Shown in pieces: positions 54,050 through 64,000 of a stretch of 64,000 bases of DNA. The stretch spans positions 2,232,001 to 2,296,000 of the forward strand of contig NC_018518.1 of the NCBI RefSeq assembly GCF_000306945.1, in the 5' to 3' direction. A program made the position numbers and the translations under genes. The notes beneath the pieces are model-generated. The model worked only from the letters and a program-made list of their open reading frames with translations, did not search any database and was not told the DNA's origin. Each line of letters begins with the position of its first letter. Position 1 is the stretch's first letter. This stretch comes from Bordetella pertussis 18323. Lineage in GTDB: Bacteria; Pseudomonadota; Gammaproteobacteria; Burkholderiales; Burkholderiaceae_B.

Positions 54050-54070
54050 AGTATCAATTGATACTACCTT
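54050..54070. promoter_or_regulatory. Candidate cluster operator 3 (upstream of importer receptor)
   Basis: AGTATCAATTGATACT is a perfect 16-bp palindrome (54050-54065), followed by ACCTT. It shares its arms with the site upstream of the MmgE/PrpD gene 3.6 kb away. IS481 copy 2 begins 18 bp further upstream and could influence this promoter. Confidence 0.72.
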
Positions 54071-54082
54071 TGTGAAAGCAGT

Positions 54083-55033
54083 CTAGCTGTGAACTGTCAA
54101 TAGGTTGTATTCGTCCAGGTTGAGTCTGGAGATGGGTACAGCGCGCCCGATGCCTTGGTGGGGTCGATGCCAGTTGTAGTGGTGTAGCCAGGATTTCATG
54201 GCATCGGCTCGGTGTTGGGAGTTCTGGTAGGTGTGAGCGTAAGCCCACTCACGCAAGGCCGACTGGATGAAGCGTTCGGCCTTGCCATTGGTCTGTGGGC
54301 GGTAAGGTCGGGTAAAGCGGTGCTTGATGCCCAGCTCATGGCACAGCGCGGCGAAGGCGCGGCTGCGAAAGGCCGAGCCATTGTCGGTGAGCAAGCGCTG
54401 GATGGTCACGCCCAGGCGCTGGTAGTAGGCCACTGCGTCCTTGAGGAACTGGACGGCGCTGGGGAAGCGCTCGTCGGGGTGGATGTCGGTGAAGGCCACG
54501 CGGGCGTGGTCATCGATGGCCACGAAGACGAAGTCCCAGCCGGCCCCCTCAACGGTATCGCGTCGGTTGCCCGTGACCCGGTGGCCAGGGCGCTGGATAC
54601 GTCCCAGCTTCTTGATGTCGATGTGCAGCAGATCGCCGGGGGCCTGATGCTCGTAGCGCACCACCGGCTCGGCCGGCTCCAGGTCGGCCAGGTGCGACAG
54701 ACCGGCGCGGGCCAGGACGCGGCTGACGGTGCTGGCTGACACGCCCAGCGCCTGGGCGATGCGCGCTTGGGTCAGCCGCTTGCGGCGCAGCTCCACGATA
54801 GCCAGCGCCTTGGCCGGCGCAATCGCTCGGGGCGAGACCGTCGGGCGCGAGGACGCATCGGCCAAGCCCGCCTGGCCCTGAGCCAGGAAGCGGCCCAGCC
54901 ATTTGCGCACAGTCGGCGCGGTGACCCCATAGGCGCGGGCCGCTTCAGGCACACAAACTTGATGGGCGATCAATTGCTGGACCATTTCGAGTCGACGTAG
55001 GAAGGTCAATCGGGCATGCTTATGGGTGTTCAT
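54083..55033 (-). CDS. IS481 transposase (copy 2)
   Basis: A 316-residue DDE transposase, same protein as copy 1. Its TAG stop (54085-54083) is again supplied by the CTAG target site, not by the element. Confidence 0.97.
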   Translation of the reverse strand: MNTHKHARLTFLRRLEMVQQLIAHQVCVPEAARAYGVTAPTVRKWLGRFLAQGQAGLADASSRPTVSPRAIAPAKALAIVELRRKRLTQARIAQALGVSASTVSRVLARAGLSHLADLEPAEPVVRYEHQAPGDLLHIDIKKLGRIQRPGHRVTGNRRDTVEGAGWDFVFVAIDDHARVAFTDIHPDERFPSAVQFLKDAVAYYQRLGVTIQRLLTDNGSAFRSRAFAALCHELGIKHRFTRPYRPQTNGKAERFIQSALREWAYAHTYQNSQHRADAMKSWLHHYNWHRPHQGIGRAVPISRLNLDEYNLLTVHS

Positions 55034-55130
55034 CCGGCCGGGCTCCTTGAGTGAACTGGGGGGTCGGCGATTTCCAGTTTCTCAAATCCGGTTCGGATGA
55101 ACCATGCATACAACCTATTGAATCTTCACA
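54088..55130 (-). mobile_element. IS481: IS481, copy 2 (1043 bp)
   Basis: Complete element flanked by CTAG on both sides (54083-54086 and 55132-55135). It differs from copy 1 by a two-base change near the transposase start (GGTCGGCG against GGGTGGCG, around 55064) and by A instead of G next to the right CTAG (55131). It is in the same orientation as copy 1, so the 25 kb between them is bounded by direct repeats; copy 3 is inverted. The right CTAG supplies the TAG stop of dinB, which must have existed before insertion. Confidence 0.97.
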
Positions 55131-55131
55131 A

Positions 55132-56725
<1,594 letters not shown>

Positions 56726-56727
56726 GC

Positions 56728-57179
56728 CTAGCGGTTGGGCAGGCGCCAGACTTCCTCGGTCGGCGCCGGATCGCCGGCATATAGGCCACGCAGGACGGCA
56801 CTCCGTACACGACCGCTTCGCGCATGGCGCGCAGCGCGTCGGTATTCCAGATACTCTTGCCCCACATGCCGATATAGACGTTGGAGCTGTGCGCATCGAT
56901 GGTGCCGATCTCCACGCGCGCCATCTCGCCGTCGAAGAACGGCGCCACGACCCGCACCAGGCCGGTGCGCGCGTTGTCGTCGAGTTCGCCCACCACCCGG
57001 TAGCCGCCCTGGCCCACCAGGCAGCGCTCGGCCTGCACCGTCGCGTAGCGATAGGCGTCCTGATAGTTGGTCTGCAGCTTGTAGTTGCCCGACACGGCGC
57101 CGGCCCCTGGCGCGGTGCCCACCGAGCAGCCAGCCAGCCCCACCACCCCCGCAACCGCGGCAATCCGTGCAATGCGCAT
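56728..57179 (-). pseudogene. Small envelope lipoprotein with a 1-bp frameshift near its 3' end
   Basis: Predicted lipoprotein (MRIARIAAVAGVVGLAGCSV, lipobox LAGC) with ~135 residues of coherent sequence: NYKLQTNYQDAYRYATVQAE, CLVGQGGYRVVGELDDNART, VEIGTIDAHSSNVYIGMWGK, REAVVYGVPSCVAYMP. At about 56774-56777 (CCGG) the frame breaks. Adding one G gives the natural-looking end GDPAPTEEVWRLPNR and TAG at 56728. As written, translation continues with unrelated Arg-rich residues to 56697, overlapping the thioesterase end. The mature domain is mostly intact, so the product might still fold. No function known. Confidence 0.68.
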
Positions 57180-57338
57180 GATTTCTCCCGATGACATGGG
57201 CGCGATTATCCCGCATATCGGGGCCGTTCGACACTGCCGGCGCGCCTGTGGCATGATCGACACGGTCGCCGGCGCCGGCGGCACGCCCAACGCCGTATCG
57301 CGCGGCCGCGCCGCGCCCGCATTCTCCGGAGGTTCCCC

Positions 57339-59252
57339 TTGCTCACCCTCATCAAGCGCACCGTCCTGGCCGCCGGCCTGATCGGCACCACGCTGGGCGC
57401 GGCCGCCCAGCCCCCGCGCGCCTATCCGCTCAAGGACTTCTTCCGCAACCCCGAGCGCGGCTACTTCCGCCTGGCCGACGACGGCAAGACGCTGGGCTTC
57501 ATGCAGCCGGTCAGCATCGACGGCCAGCCGCCGCGCATGAACATCTACGTGCAGGCGCTGGCCGACGGCGTGCCGGCCGGCGAGCCGCGCAAGCTGACCA
57601 GCGAAACCGCGCGCGATATCAGCAATTTCTTCTGGAAGGGCGACGACACCGTGCTCTACCAGAAAGACTTCGGCGGCGACGAGAATTTCCACGTCCTGGC
57701 CGTCAACGCGCGCACCGGCCAGGTCGCCGACCTCACCCCCTACGAGGGGGTGCGCGCCTCGATCGAGGACGACCTGCCCGACGACCCCGACCACGTGCTG
57801 ATCAGCCACAACCGGCGCGACCCGCAGGTGTTCGACGTCTACCGCGTCAATGTGCGCACCGGGGCGGCCGAACTGGTCGCGCAGAACCCGGGCAACGTGG
57901 TGGACTGGCAGACCGACCATGCCGGCAAGGTGCGCGCCGCCATCACCAGCGACGGCCTGAACACCACCCTGCTCTACCGCGACGACGAGGCCGCGCCGTT
58001 TCGCCCGCTCATCACCACCGACTACCGCGTGAGCGTCAGCCCGGCCTTCTTCACCTTCGACGACAGGAAGCTGTACGCCCTGAGCAACCGCGGCCGCGAC
58101 AAGCTGGCCCTGGTGGTCATCGACCCGGCCACGCCCGACGTGGAGCAACCCGTATTCGAACCGGACGAGGTGGACCTCGACGCGGCCGGCTATTCGCGCA
58201 AGCGCAAGGTGCTGACCGTCGCCTCCTACCAGACCGACAAGCCGCGCCACCGGTTTTTCGACGCCGAGACCGAAGCCCTGTACGCCCGGCTGGCGCGCGC
58301 CCTGCCCGGCTACGACTTCGCGCTGCAGGGCTGGAACCGCGACGAGGACACCTTCATCGTGGCCGCCTACAACGACCGCACGCCGGGGTCGCGCTATCTG
58401 TACGACGCGCGGCGCGACAGCCTGCACAAGCTGGCCGACATCAATCCCGCCATTCCCGAGGCCGACATGGCGCCGGTGCGGCCCGTCAGCTACCAGAGCC
58501 GCGACGGCCTGACCATCCACGGCTATCTCACCCTGCCGGCCGGACGCGCGCCCAGGAACCTGGCCTGCATCGTCAACCCGCACGGCGGGCCCTGGGCGCG
58601 CGACGGCTGGGGCTACAACCCGGAAGTGCAGTTCCTGGCCAACCGCGGCTTCTGCGTACTGCAGATGAACTTCCGCGGCTCGACCGGCTACGGCCGCAAG
58701 TTCTGGGAAGCCGGCTTCGGCCAATGGGGCCTGAAGATGCAGGACGACATCACCGACGGGGTGCAATGGCTGATCGACCAGGGCATCGCCGACCCGCGGC
58801 GCATCGGCATCTACGGCGGCAGCTATGGCGGCTACGCCACGCTGGCCGGCGTCGCCTTCACGCCCGACCTGTACGCGGCGGCGGTCGACTACGTGGGGGT
58901 ATCCAACCTGTTCACCTTCATGAACACCATACCGCCCTACTGGAAGCCGCTGCTGGCCAAGATGCAGGACATGGTGGGCGACCCGGTGCGCGACAAGGCG
59001 CGCCTGGAAGCCACCTCGCCCGCGCTGCACGTCGACCGCATCAAGACGCCGCTGTTCATCGCCCAGGGCGCCAAGGACCCGCGCGTCAACAAGGCCGAGA
59101 GCGACCAGGTCGTCCAGGCGCTGCGCCAGCGCGGCGTCGAGGTCGAGTACATGGTCAAGGACAACGAAGGCCATGGCTTCCACAACGACGAGAACAAGTT
59201 CGAGTTCTACGCCGCCATGGAAAAATTCTTCACCGAGCACCTCAAGCCCTGA
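57339..59252 (+). CDS. S9-family prolyl oligopeptidase-like serine peptidase
   Basis: A 637-residue peptidase with an N-terminal hydrophobic segment ([20 protein letters not shown]) that is probably a signal peptide, a beta-propeller region ([26 protein letters not shown]-type repeats) and a C-terminal alpha/beta hydrolase. The catalytic Ser is in [15 protein letters not shown] (around 494), Asp in [15 protein letters not shown] (around 577) and His in [13 protein letters not shown] (around 609). It starts at TTG 57339 with GGAGG six bases before; no better ATG fits the signal. It probably cleaves peptides in the periplasm. Confidence 0.92.
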   Translation: MLTLIKRTVLAAGLIGTTLGAAAQPPRAYPLKDFFRNPERGYFRLADDGKTLGFMQPVSIDGQPPRMNIYVQALADGVPAGEPRKLTSETARDISNFFWKGDDTVLYQKDFGGDENFHVLAVNARTGQVADLTPYEGVRASIEDDLPDDPDHVLISHNRRDPQVFDVYRVNVRTGAAELVAQNPGNVVDWQTDHAGKVRAAITSDGLNTTLLYRDDEAAPFRPLITTDYRVSVSPAFFTFDDRKLYALSNRGRDKLALVVIDPATPDVEQPVFEPDEVDLDAAGYSRKRKVLTVASYQTDKPRHRFFDAETEALYARLARALPGYDFALQGWNRDEDTFIVAAYNDRTPGSRYLYDARRDSLHKLADINPAIPEADMAPVRPVSYQSRDGLTIHGYLTLPAGRAPRNLACIVNPHGGPWARDGWGYNPEVQFLANRGFCVLQMNFRGSTGYGRKFWEAGFGQWGLKMQDDITDGVQWLIDQGIADPRRIGIYGGSYGGYATLAGVAFTPDLYAAAVDYVGVSNLFTFMNTIPPYWKPLLAKMQDMVGDPVRDKARLEATSPALHVDRIKTPLFIAQGAKDPRVNKAESDQVVQALRQRGVEVEYMVKDNEGHGFHNDENKFEFYAAMEKFFTEHLKP

Positions 59253-59258
59253 GTCCGG

Positions 59259-59276
59259 CCCCCGCCCCGGCGGGGG
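59259..59276. terminator. GC hairpin after the S9 peptidase gene
   Basis: CCCCCGCC (59259-59266) pairs with GGCGGGGG (59269-59276); the 2-nt loop would open to 4. There is no T-tract. Weak terminator candidate. Confidence 0.35.
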
Positions 59277-59387
59277 ATCGGTCCGATCCGTCCCGCATTA
59301 CGCCGGCGCAGCGCCGTGCACGTTTGGTTACGGAAACCAATTCCCCCAGATGCCGGTCTATGGTGTTCTGCCCTAGAATCGGCACCG

Positions 59388-62000
59388 ATGAATACGTCTT
59401 CGCAATCCACCAAGCCGCCCCCGCCCGGCGGGCCGCGGCTGTTTCGCAAATCCCTGTTGATCAAAGCGGGCGTGGCCGTGGCCGGCCTGGGCGCCGCGGG
59501 CGCGCTGGCGCTGGGGCTGGCCCTGGCGCTGGCCTGGCCCAGCCTGCCCGAGCTGCACGCCATGACCGACTACCGGCCGCGCGTGCCCTTGCGCGTCTAT
59601 ACCGCCGATGGCGTGCTGATCGGCGAGTTCGGCGAAGAACACCGCAACGTGTTGCGCGCCGACGAAATCCCGCAGGTCATGAAGCAGGCCGTGCTGGCCG
59701 CCGAGGATGACCGCTTCTACCAGCATGGCGGGGTGGACTGGATGGGCGTGGCGCGCGCCGTGCTGACCAACATGGTCAAGCTGTCCAAGAGCCAGGGCGG
59801 CAGCACCATCACCATGCAGGTGGCGCGCAACTTCTACCTGTCCTCCGAAAAGACGTACTCGCGCAAGTTCTATGAACTGCTGCTCACCTACAAGATAGAA
59901 GCCGAGCTCACCAAGGACCAGATCCTCGAGCTCTACATGAACCAGATCTACCTGGGCCACCGCTCATACGGCTTTGCCGCCGCGTCGCGCACCTATTTCG
60001 GCAAGCCGCTGTCGGAGGTCACCCCGGCCGAGGCCGCCATGCTGGCCGGCATTCCCAAGGCGCCCTCGCGCGCCAACCCGCTGGCCAGCCTGCCGCGCGC
60101 CACCGCGCGCCAGCAATATGTGCTGGGCCGCATGCAGACGCTGGGCTACCTGACGCCCGAGCAGGTGCAAGAGGCGCGCGCGCAGACCATCGTCCTGCGC
60201 GGCAGCGAGGGCGGCCCGGCGCATGGCTTCGCCATCCACGGCGAGTATCCCGCCGAGCTGGTGCGCCAGCTGATGTACAGCATCTACCAGGACGGCGCCT
60301 ATACGCACGGCATCGACGTCTACACCACTATCGATTCCAAGGCCCAGCAGGCCGCCTATCGCGCGGTGCGCGCGGGCGTGCTCGACTACACCCGGCGCGC
60401 GCCCTATCCCGGCCCGCAGGCGCAGATCGACCTGCCCGACGGCATCGAACAAGACGCCCAGGCCTTCGACGAAATCCTCGACAGCGTGCAGGACCAGGCG
60501 CCCGACAGCGACGACCTGCTGGCCGGCGTGGTGCTGTCGACCAGCCCCACCTCGGTGACCGTGGCCCGCACCGCCACCGACATCGTCACCGTCGACGACA
60601 AGAAAGCGCTGGCCATCGTGGCCCGCGCGCTGGCCCCCAACGCCAAGGATGCGCTGCGCATCCGGCGCGGCTCGGTGGTGTACCTGCACAAGAACGGCGA
60701 CACCTGGGAAATCATCAACATGCCCGCGCTGCAGGCGGCCCTGGTATCGATGTCGCCGGCCGACGGCGCGATCAGCGCCATGATAGGCGGCTTCGACTTC
60801 CACCGCGGCTCGTTCAACCGCGTCACCCAGGCGTGGCGCCAGCCCGGCTCCACCATCAAGCCGTTCGTCTATGCCGCCGCGCTCGAGCGCGGCATGACCC
60901 CGGCCACCCAGGTCAACGACCAGCCCTTCATGCTGACCGCCGAGCAGACCGGCTCGCGCGCCTGGCAGCCCAAGAACGACGGCAACCGCTACGAGCCCAT
61001 GCTCACCTTGCGCGAAGGGCTGTATCGGTCCAAGAACATGGTGTCGATCCGCATCCTGCAGGCCATCGGCCCCGAGTACGCGCGCGACTACCTCACCCGC
61101 TTCGGCTTCGAGCAGGCGCGCTGGCCCGCCATGCTGCCGCTGGCGCTGGGCGCCGGCGGCGCCACCCCGCTGCAGGTCGCCAACGCCTACAGCGTGTTCG
61201 CCAACGGCGGCTATCGCGTCACCCCCTACCTGATCGACCGCGTCACCGACCGTTCCGGCAAGGTCCTGATGCAGACCACGCCGGTCAAGGCCGGCGACGA
61301 AACCGCGCGCGCCATCGACCCGCGCACGGCCTGGGTGATCGACGACATCATGCACGACACCACCACCAAGGGCACGGCCGCGCGCGTCTACCGCACGCTC
61401 AAGCGCAACGACATCGCGGGCAAGACCGGCACCACCAACGACGCGGTCGATGTCTGGTTCTCCGGCTACACCGCGCAGCAGACCACCACGGTCTGGATGG
61501 GGTTCGACCAGCCCCGCTCGCTGGGCACCAACGAATTCGGCAGCGGGCTGGCGCTGTCCACCTGGCTCGACTACGAACAGCCCACGCTCAAGGGCACGCC
61601 CCAGGCGCCGCGCGCGCCGCGGCCCCAGGGCCTGATCGTCGACAACGGCGAGTACTACTTCAGCGAATTCCCGCCCGGGCAGGCCGTGGCCGCGCTGGAT
61701 CTGTCCAGCGGCGACGAGCTGACCGACTTCCTGAACAACATGCGCCCCAGCGACGGCGCGCCCGCGCGCGTGCAGCAGCCCGGGCAGCCGCCCGCCGGCT
61801 CCTCGTCGGGCGGGCAACCTCCCATTCCACCGATTCCGGTGCCCCGCGCCGACCTGCCCGACGGGCAGGCCACGCCGGCCAGCCTGCCGCTGGGCGCGCC
61901 GCCCGCGGCCGCCTCCGCACCGCCTGCCGCGCCCGCGCACGGCGGCGCCTCGGCCCAGCCCGTCACCCTGCCGGGCAGGGTCGGCGCCACGCCGCTCTAG
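59388..62000 (+). CDS. mrcA: Penicillin-binding protein 1A (bifunctional transglycosylase/transpeptidase)
   Basis: Class A PBP of 870 residues that polymerises and crosslinks peptidoglycan. One N-terminal membrane helix (around 21-45) precedes the GT51 domain, with catalytic Glu in AVLAAEDDRFYQHGGVDW (around 105) and GGSTITMQVARNFYL (around 143). The OB-like insert is followed by the transpeptidase with S-x-x-K in WRQPGSTIKPFVYA (around 487), SKN in YRSKNMVSIRI (around 546) and KTGTT (around 678). The last ~100 residues are Pro/Ala/Gly-rich and low-complexity. The TAG stop is part of the left CTAG of IS481 copy 3, so it pre-dates insertion. The start at MNTSSQSTK is preferred over 59316. Confidence 0.94.
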   Translation: MNTSSQSTKPPPPGGPRLFRKSLLIKAGVAVAGLGAAGALALGLALALAWPSLPELHAMTDYRPRVPLRVYTADGVLIGEFGEEHRNVLRADEIPQVMKQAVLAAEDDRFYQHGGVDWMGVARAVLTNMVKLSKSQGGSTITMQVARNFYLSSEKTYSRKFYELLLTYKIEAELTKDQILELYMNQIYLGHRSYGFAAASRTYFGKPLSEVTPAEAAMLAGIPKAPSRANPLASLPRATARQQYVLGRMQTLGYLTPEQVQEARAQTIVLRGSEGGPAHGFAIHGEYPAELVRQLMYSIYQDGAYTHGIDVYTTIDSKAQQAAYRAVRAGVLDYTRRAPYPGPQAQIDLPDGIEQDAQAFDEILDSVQDQAPDSDDLLAGVVLSTSPTSVTVARTATDIVTVDDKKALAIVARALAPNAKDALRIRRGSVVYLHKNGDTWEIINMPALQAALVSMSPADGAISAMIGGFDFHRGSFNRVTQAWRQPGSTIKPFVYAAALERGMTPATQVNDQPFMLTAEQTGSRAWQPKNDGNRYEPMLTLREGLYRSKNMVSIRILQAIGPEYARDYLTRFGFEQARWPAMLPLALGAGGATPLQVANAYSVFANGGYRVTPYLIDRVTDRSGKVLMQTTPVKAGDETARAIDPRTAWVIDDIMHDTTTKGTAARVYRTLKRNDIAGKTGTTNDAVDVWFSGYTAQQTTTVWMGFDQPRSLGTNEFGSGLALSTWLDYEQPTLKGTPQAPRAPRPQGLIVDNGEYYFSEFPPGQAVAALDLSSGDELTDFLNNMRPSDGAPARVQQPGQPPAGSSSGGQPPIPPIPVPRADLPDGQATPASLPLGAPPAAASAPPAAPAHGGASAQPVTLPGRVGATPL

Positions 62001-62001
62001 C

Positions 62002-63044
62002 TGTGAAGATTCAATAGGTTGTATGCATGGTTCATCCGAACCGGATTTGAGAAACTGGAAATCGCCACCCCCCCAGTTCACTCAAGGAGCCCGGCCGGAT
62101 GAACACCCATAAGCATGCCCGATTGACCTTCCTACGTCGACTCGAAATGGTCCAGCAATTGATCGCCCATCAAGTTTGTGTGCCTGAAGCGGCCCGCGCC
62201 TATGGGGTCACCGCGCCGACTGTGCGCAAATGGCTGGGCCGCTTCCTGGCTCAGGGCCAGGCGGGCTTGGCCGATGCGTCCTCGCGCCCGACGGTCTCGC
62301 CCCGAGCGATTGCGCCGGCCAAGGCGCTGGCTATCGTGGAGCTGCGCCGCAAGCGGCTGACCCAAGCGCGCATCGCCCAGGCGCTGGGCGTGTCAGCCAG
62401 CACCGTCAGCCGCGTCCTGGCCCGCGCCGGTCTGTCGCACCTGGCCGACCTGGAGCCGGCCGAGCCGGTGGTGCGCTACGAGCATCAGGCCCCCGGCGAT
62501 CTGCTGCACATCGACATCAAGAAGCTGGGACGTATCCAGCGCCCTGGCCACCGGGTCACGGGCAACCGACGCGATACCGTTGAGGGGGCCGGCTGGGACT
62601 TCGTCTTCGTGGCCATCGATGACCACGCCCGCGTGGCCTTCACCGACATCCACCCCGACGAGCGCTTCCCCAGCGCCGTCCAGTTCCTCAAGGACGCAGT
62701 GGCCTACTACCAGCGCCTGGGCGTGACCATCCAGCGCTTGCTCACCGACAATGGCTCGGCCTTTCGCAGCCGCGCCTTCGCCGCGCTGTGCCATGAGCTG
62801 GGCATCAAGCACCGCTTTACCCGACCTTACCGCCCACAGACCAATGGCAAGGCCGAACGCTTCATCCAGTCGGCCTTGCGTGAGTGGGCTTACGCTCACA
62901 CCTACCAGAACTCCCAACACCGAGCCGATGCCATGAAATCCTGGCTACACCACTACAACTGGCATCGACCCCACCAAGGCATCGGGCGCGCTGTACCCAT
63001 CTCCAGACTCAACCTGGACGAATACAACCTATTGACAGTTCACA
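62002..63044 (+). mobile_element. IS481: IS481, copy 3 (1043 bp), with unmatched flanks
   Basis: Complete element with the transposase on the plus strand, inverted relative to copies 1 and 2. The left flank is CTAG (61997-62000) but the right flank is CTAC (63046-63049), so there is no target duplication. The right neighbour is an aldo/keto reductase lacking its N-terminus. Together this indicates that recombination or an adjacent deletion occurred at this copy after insertion. Confidence 0.96.
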
Positions 63045-63046
63045 GC
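62099..63046 (+). CDS. IS481 transposase (copy 3), reading through into the next gene
   Basis: The 316 transposase residues, ending TVHS, are unchanged from copies 1 and 2. The expected TAG is TAC here because the right flank lacks CTAG, so the frame continues without a stop into the aldo/keto reductase to 63751, giving a predicted 550-residue chimera. The end given is the last transposase codon. Whether the chimera transposes or is stable is unknown. Confidence 0.95.
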
Positions 63047-63751
63047 TACCGCTCGATCGACACGGCTGCCATCTATGGCAACGAGGCTGGCGTGGGCGAG
63101 GGGCTGCGCGCTGCGGGGGTAGCCCGCAAGGATTTGTTCGTCACCACCAAGCTGTGGAACGACCGGCATGGCTACGACGAGGCGCAGCGCGCCATGGACG
63201 AGAGCCTGCGCAAGCTGGGCCTGGCCTATGTCGACCTGTTCCTGATCCACTGGCCGGTGGCCGGCAGCGACAAGTTCGTCGATGCCTGGCGCGCCATGGT
63301 GGCGATGAAGGAGGACGGGCGCGCCCGCTCGATCGGCGTGTCCAATTTCACGATCGCCAATCTGCGGCGCCTGGTCGACGAGACCGGCGTGGTGCCGGCG
63401 GTCAACCAGGTCGAACTGCATCCGGGGTTCGCCCAGCGCGAGCTGCGCGCCTTCCATGCCGAACAGGGCATCGCCACCGAATCCTGGAGCCCGCTGGGCC
63501 AGGGCGCCGTCATGCACGACGCGACGCTGGCCGGGATCGCCGCGCGCCACGGCAAGTCGGCGGCGCAGGTGACGCTGCGCTGGCATCTGCAGAATGGCCT
63601 GATCGTGATTCCCAAGTCGGTGACGCCGGCGCGCATCCAGGCCAACATCGACGTATTCGACTTCGAATTGTCGGCCGACGAGATGGCCGATATCGACGCC
63701 TTGCCGGAAGGCCCGCGGCTCGGACCCGACCCCGCCACCTTCACCGGCTGA
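63047..63751 (+). pseudogene. Aldo/keto reductase, N-terminally truncated by IS481
   Basis: The remaining 234 residues start at YRSIDTAAIYGNEAGVGEGL, in the region that normally follows the first ~45 residues and holds the catalytic Asp and Tyr. Then come the Lys (LFVTTKLWND) and His (DLFLIHWPVAG) of the catalytic tetrad, GVSNFTIANLRRLVDETGV, NQVELHPGF and the cofactor-binding IPKSVTPARIQANIDVFDF. The lost part contains the first beta strands of the barrel. It has no start of its own and is in frame with the upstream transposase. The parent is an AKR5-type 2,5-diketogluconate-reductase-like enzyme. Confidence 0.92.
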
Positions 63752-63796
63752 TACCCGCGGCGCCGCCCCAGGGGGCGGCCAAGGAGCTTGGAGACC

Positions 63797-64000
63797 ATGG
63801 AATACGTACGACTGGGCAGCACCGGACTGAAGGTGTCGCGCCTGTGCCTGGGATGCATGACCTACGGCGAGCCGGCGCGCGGCAACCACGCCTGGACGCT
63901 GGACGAGACGCAGAGCCGGCCGTTCTTTCGGCAGGCGCTGGATGCCGGCATCAATTTCTTCGATACCGCCAACAGCTACTCGGACGGCACCAGCGAGGAA
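63797..64000 (+). CDS. Aldo/keto reductase, 5' part (runs off right edge)
   Basis: The first 68 residues are visible: MEYVRLGSTGLKVSRLCLGC, then MTYGEPARGNHAWTLDETQS, and ALDAGINFFDTANSYSDGTS with the catalytic Asp and Tyr of the AKR tetrad. It resembles the YajO/Tas-type AKR family, different from the truncated AKR just upstream. AAGGAG at 63781-63786 precedes the ATG. It probably formed an operon with the truncated gene. Confidence 0.9.
   Translation, partial: MEYVRLGSTGLKVSRLCLGCMTYGEPARGNHAWTLDETQSRPFFRQALDAGINFFDTANSYSDGTSEE

Noticed and set aside
59388..62000. PBP1A truncated by IS481 at its 3' end
   Set aside because: The TAG stop is part of the CTAG target on the undisturbed left side, so it existed before insertion, and all catalytic motifs are present.
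59964..62081. 705-codon open frame on the minus strand
   Set aside because: Antisense to the PBP1A gene, with low-complexity composition and no recognisable family; it also crosses the IS481 end.

Overview
The window is high-GC beta-proteobacterial DNA, almost certainly Bordetella and most likely B. pertussis. It carries three 1043-bp IS481 copies, four Bug-type periplasmic receptors, operons read mainly from the minus strand, and an unusual number of freshly broken genes. The species call is inference from IS481, gene content and gene decay; no rRNA or species marker is present.

Layout. 1-3256 holds housekeeping genes (uvrC, nagZ, acpS, pdxJ). 3253-10005 is an RND efflux operon (periplasmic adaptor, pump, outer-membrane channel) with a stand-alone winged-helix regulator upstream; the channel gene is frameshifted and the adaptor ends in an 8-unit 15-bp repeat. 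10108-15600 holds a patatin-like phospholipase, a DUF4136 lipoprotein, ModE and a TrpX-type ABC importer. 15594-16043 is a truncated sodC. 16200-21730 is a malonate module (Bug receptor, malonyl-CoA synthetase, frameshifted enoyl-CoA hydratase, malonyl-CoA decarboxylase, GntR regulator with a palindromic operator). 21844-24327 holds a spermidine-synthase-like protein, a thiolase and a two-domain tautomerase. 24428-27718 is proVWX.

From the first IS481 (28175-29217) to the second (54088-55130), about 25 kb is accessory metabolism: a solitary hicB; a LysR-Bug-thiolase-OB protein-Bug-CoA ligase operon; a membrane protein with an Mrr-like domain; a LysR-Bug-TauD-FAH operon; and 41.6-54.07 kb, which looks like one catabolic regulon. 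That regulon contains a TrmB-family regulator, a ComA-like synthase, PrpF, TcuB, TcuA, an aldehyde dehydrogenase, an MmgE/PrpD dehydratase and a four-gene ABC importer. Three promoter regions in it share the motif AGTA-N9-ACTAC(C)TT, and the importer ATPase has a nonsense codon inside its ABC signature.

55132-62000 carries dinB, a hotdog thioesterase, a lipoprotein with a 3' frameshift, an S9 peptidase and a PBP1A, lying between inverted IS481 copies 2 and 3. Copy 3 (62002-63044) lacks a matching target duplication on its right side and is fused in frame to an aldo/keto reductase missing its start. A second aldo/keto reductase runs off the right edge.

The degenerate genes (efflux channel, sodC, enoyl-CoA hydratase, thiolase, ABC ATPase, lipoprotein, aldo/keto reductase) fit ongoing host-restricted genome reduction. 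I saw no rRNA, tRNA or CRISPR array.
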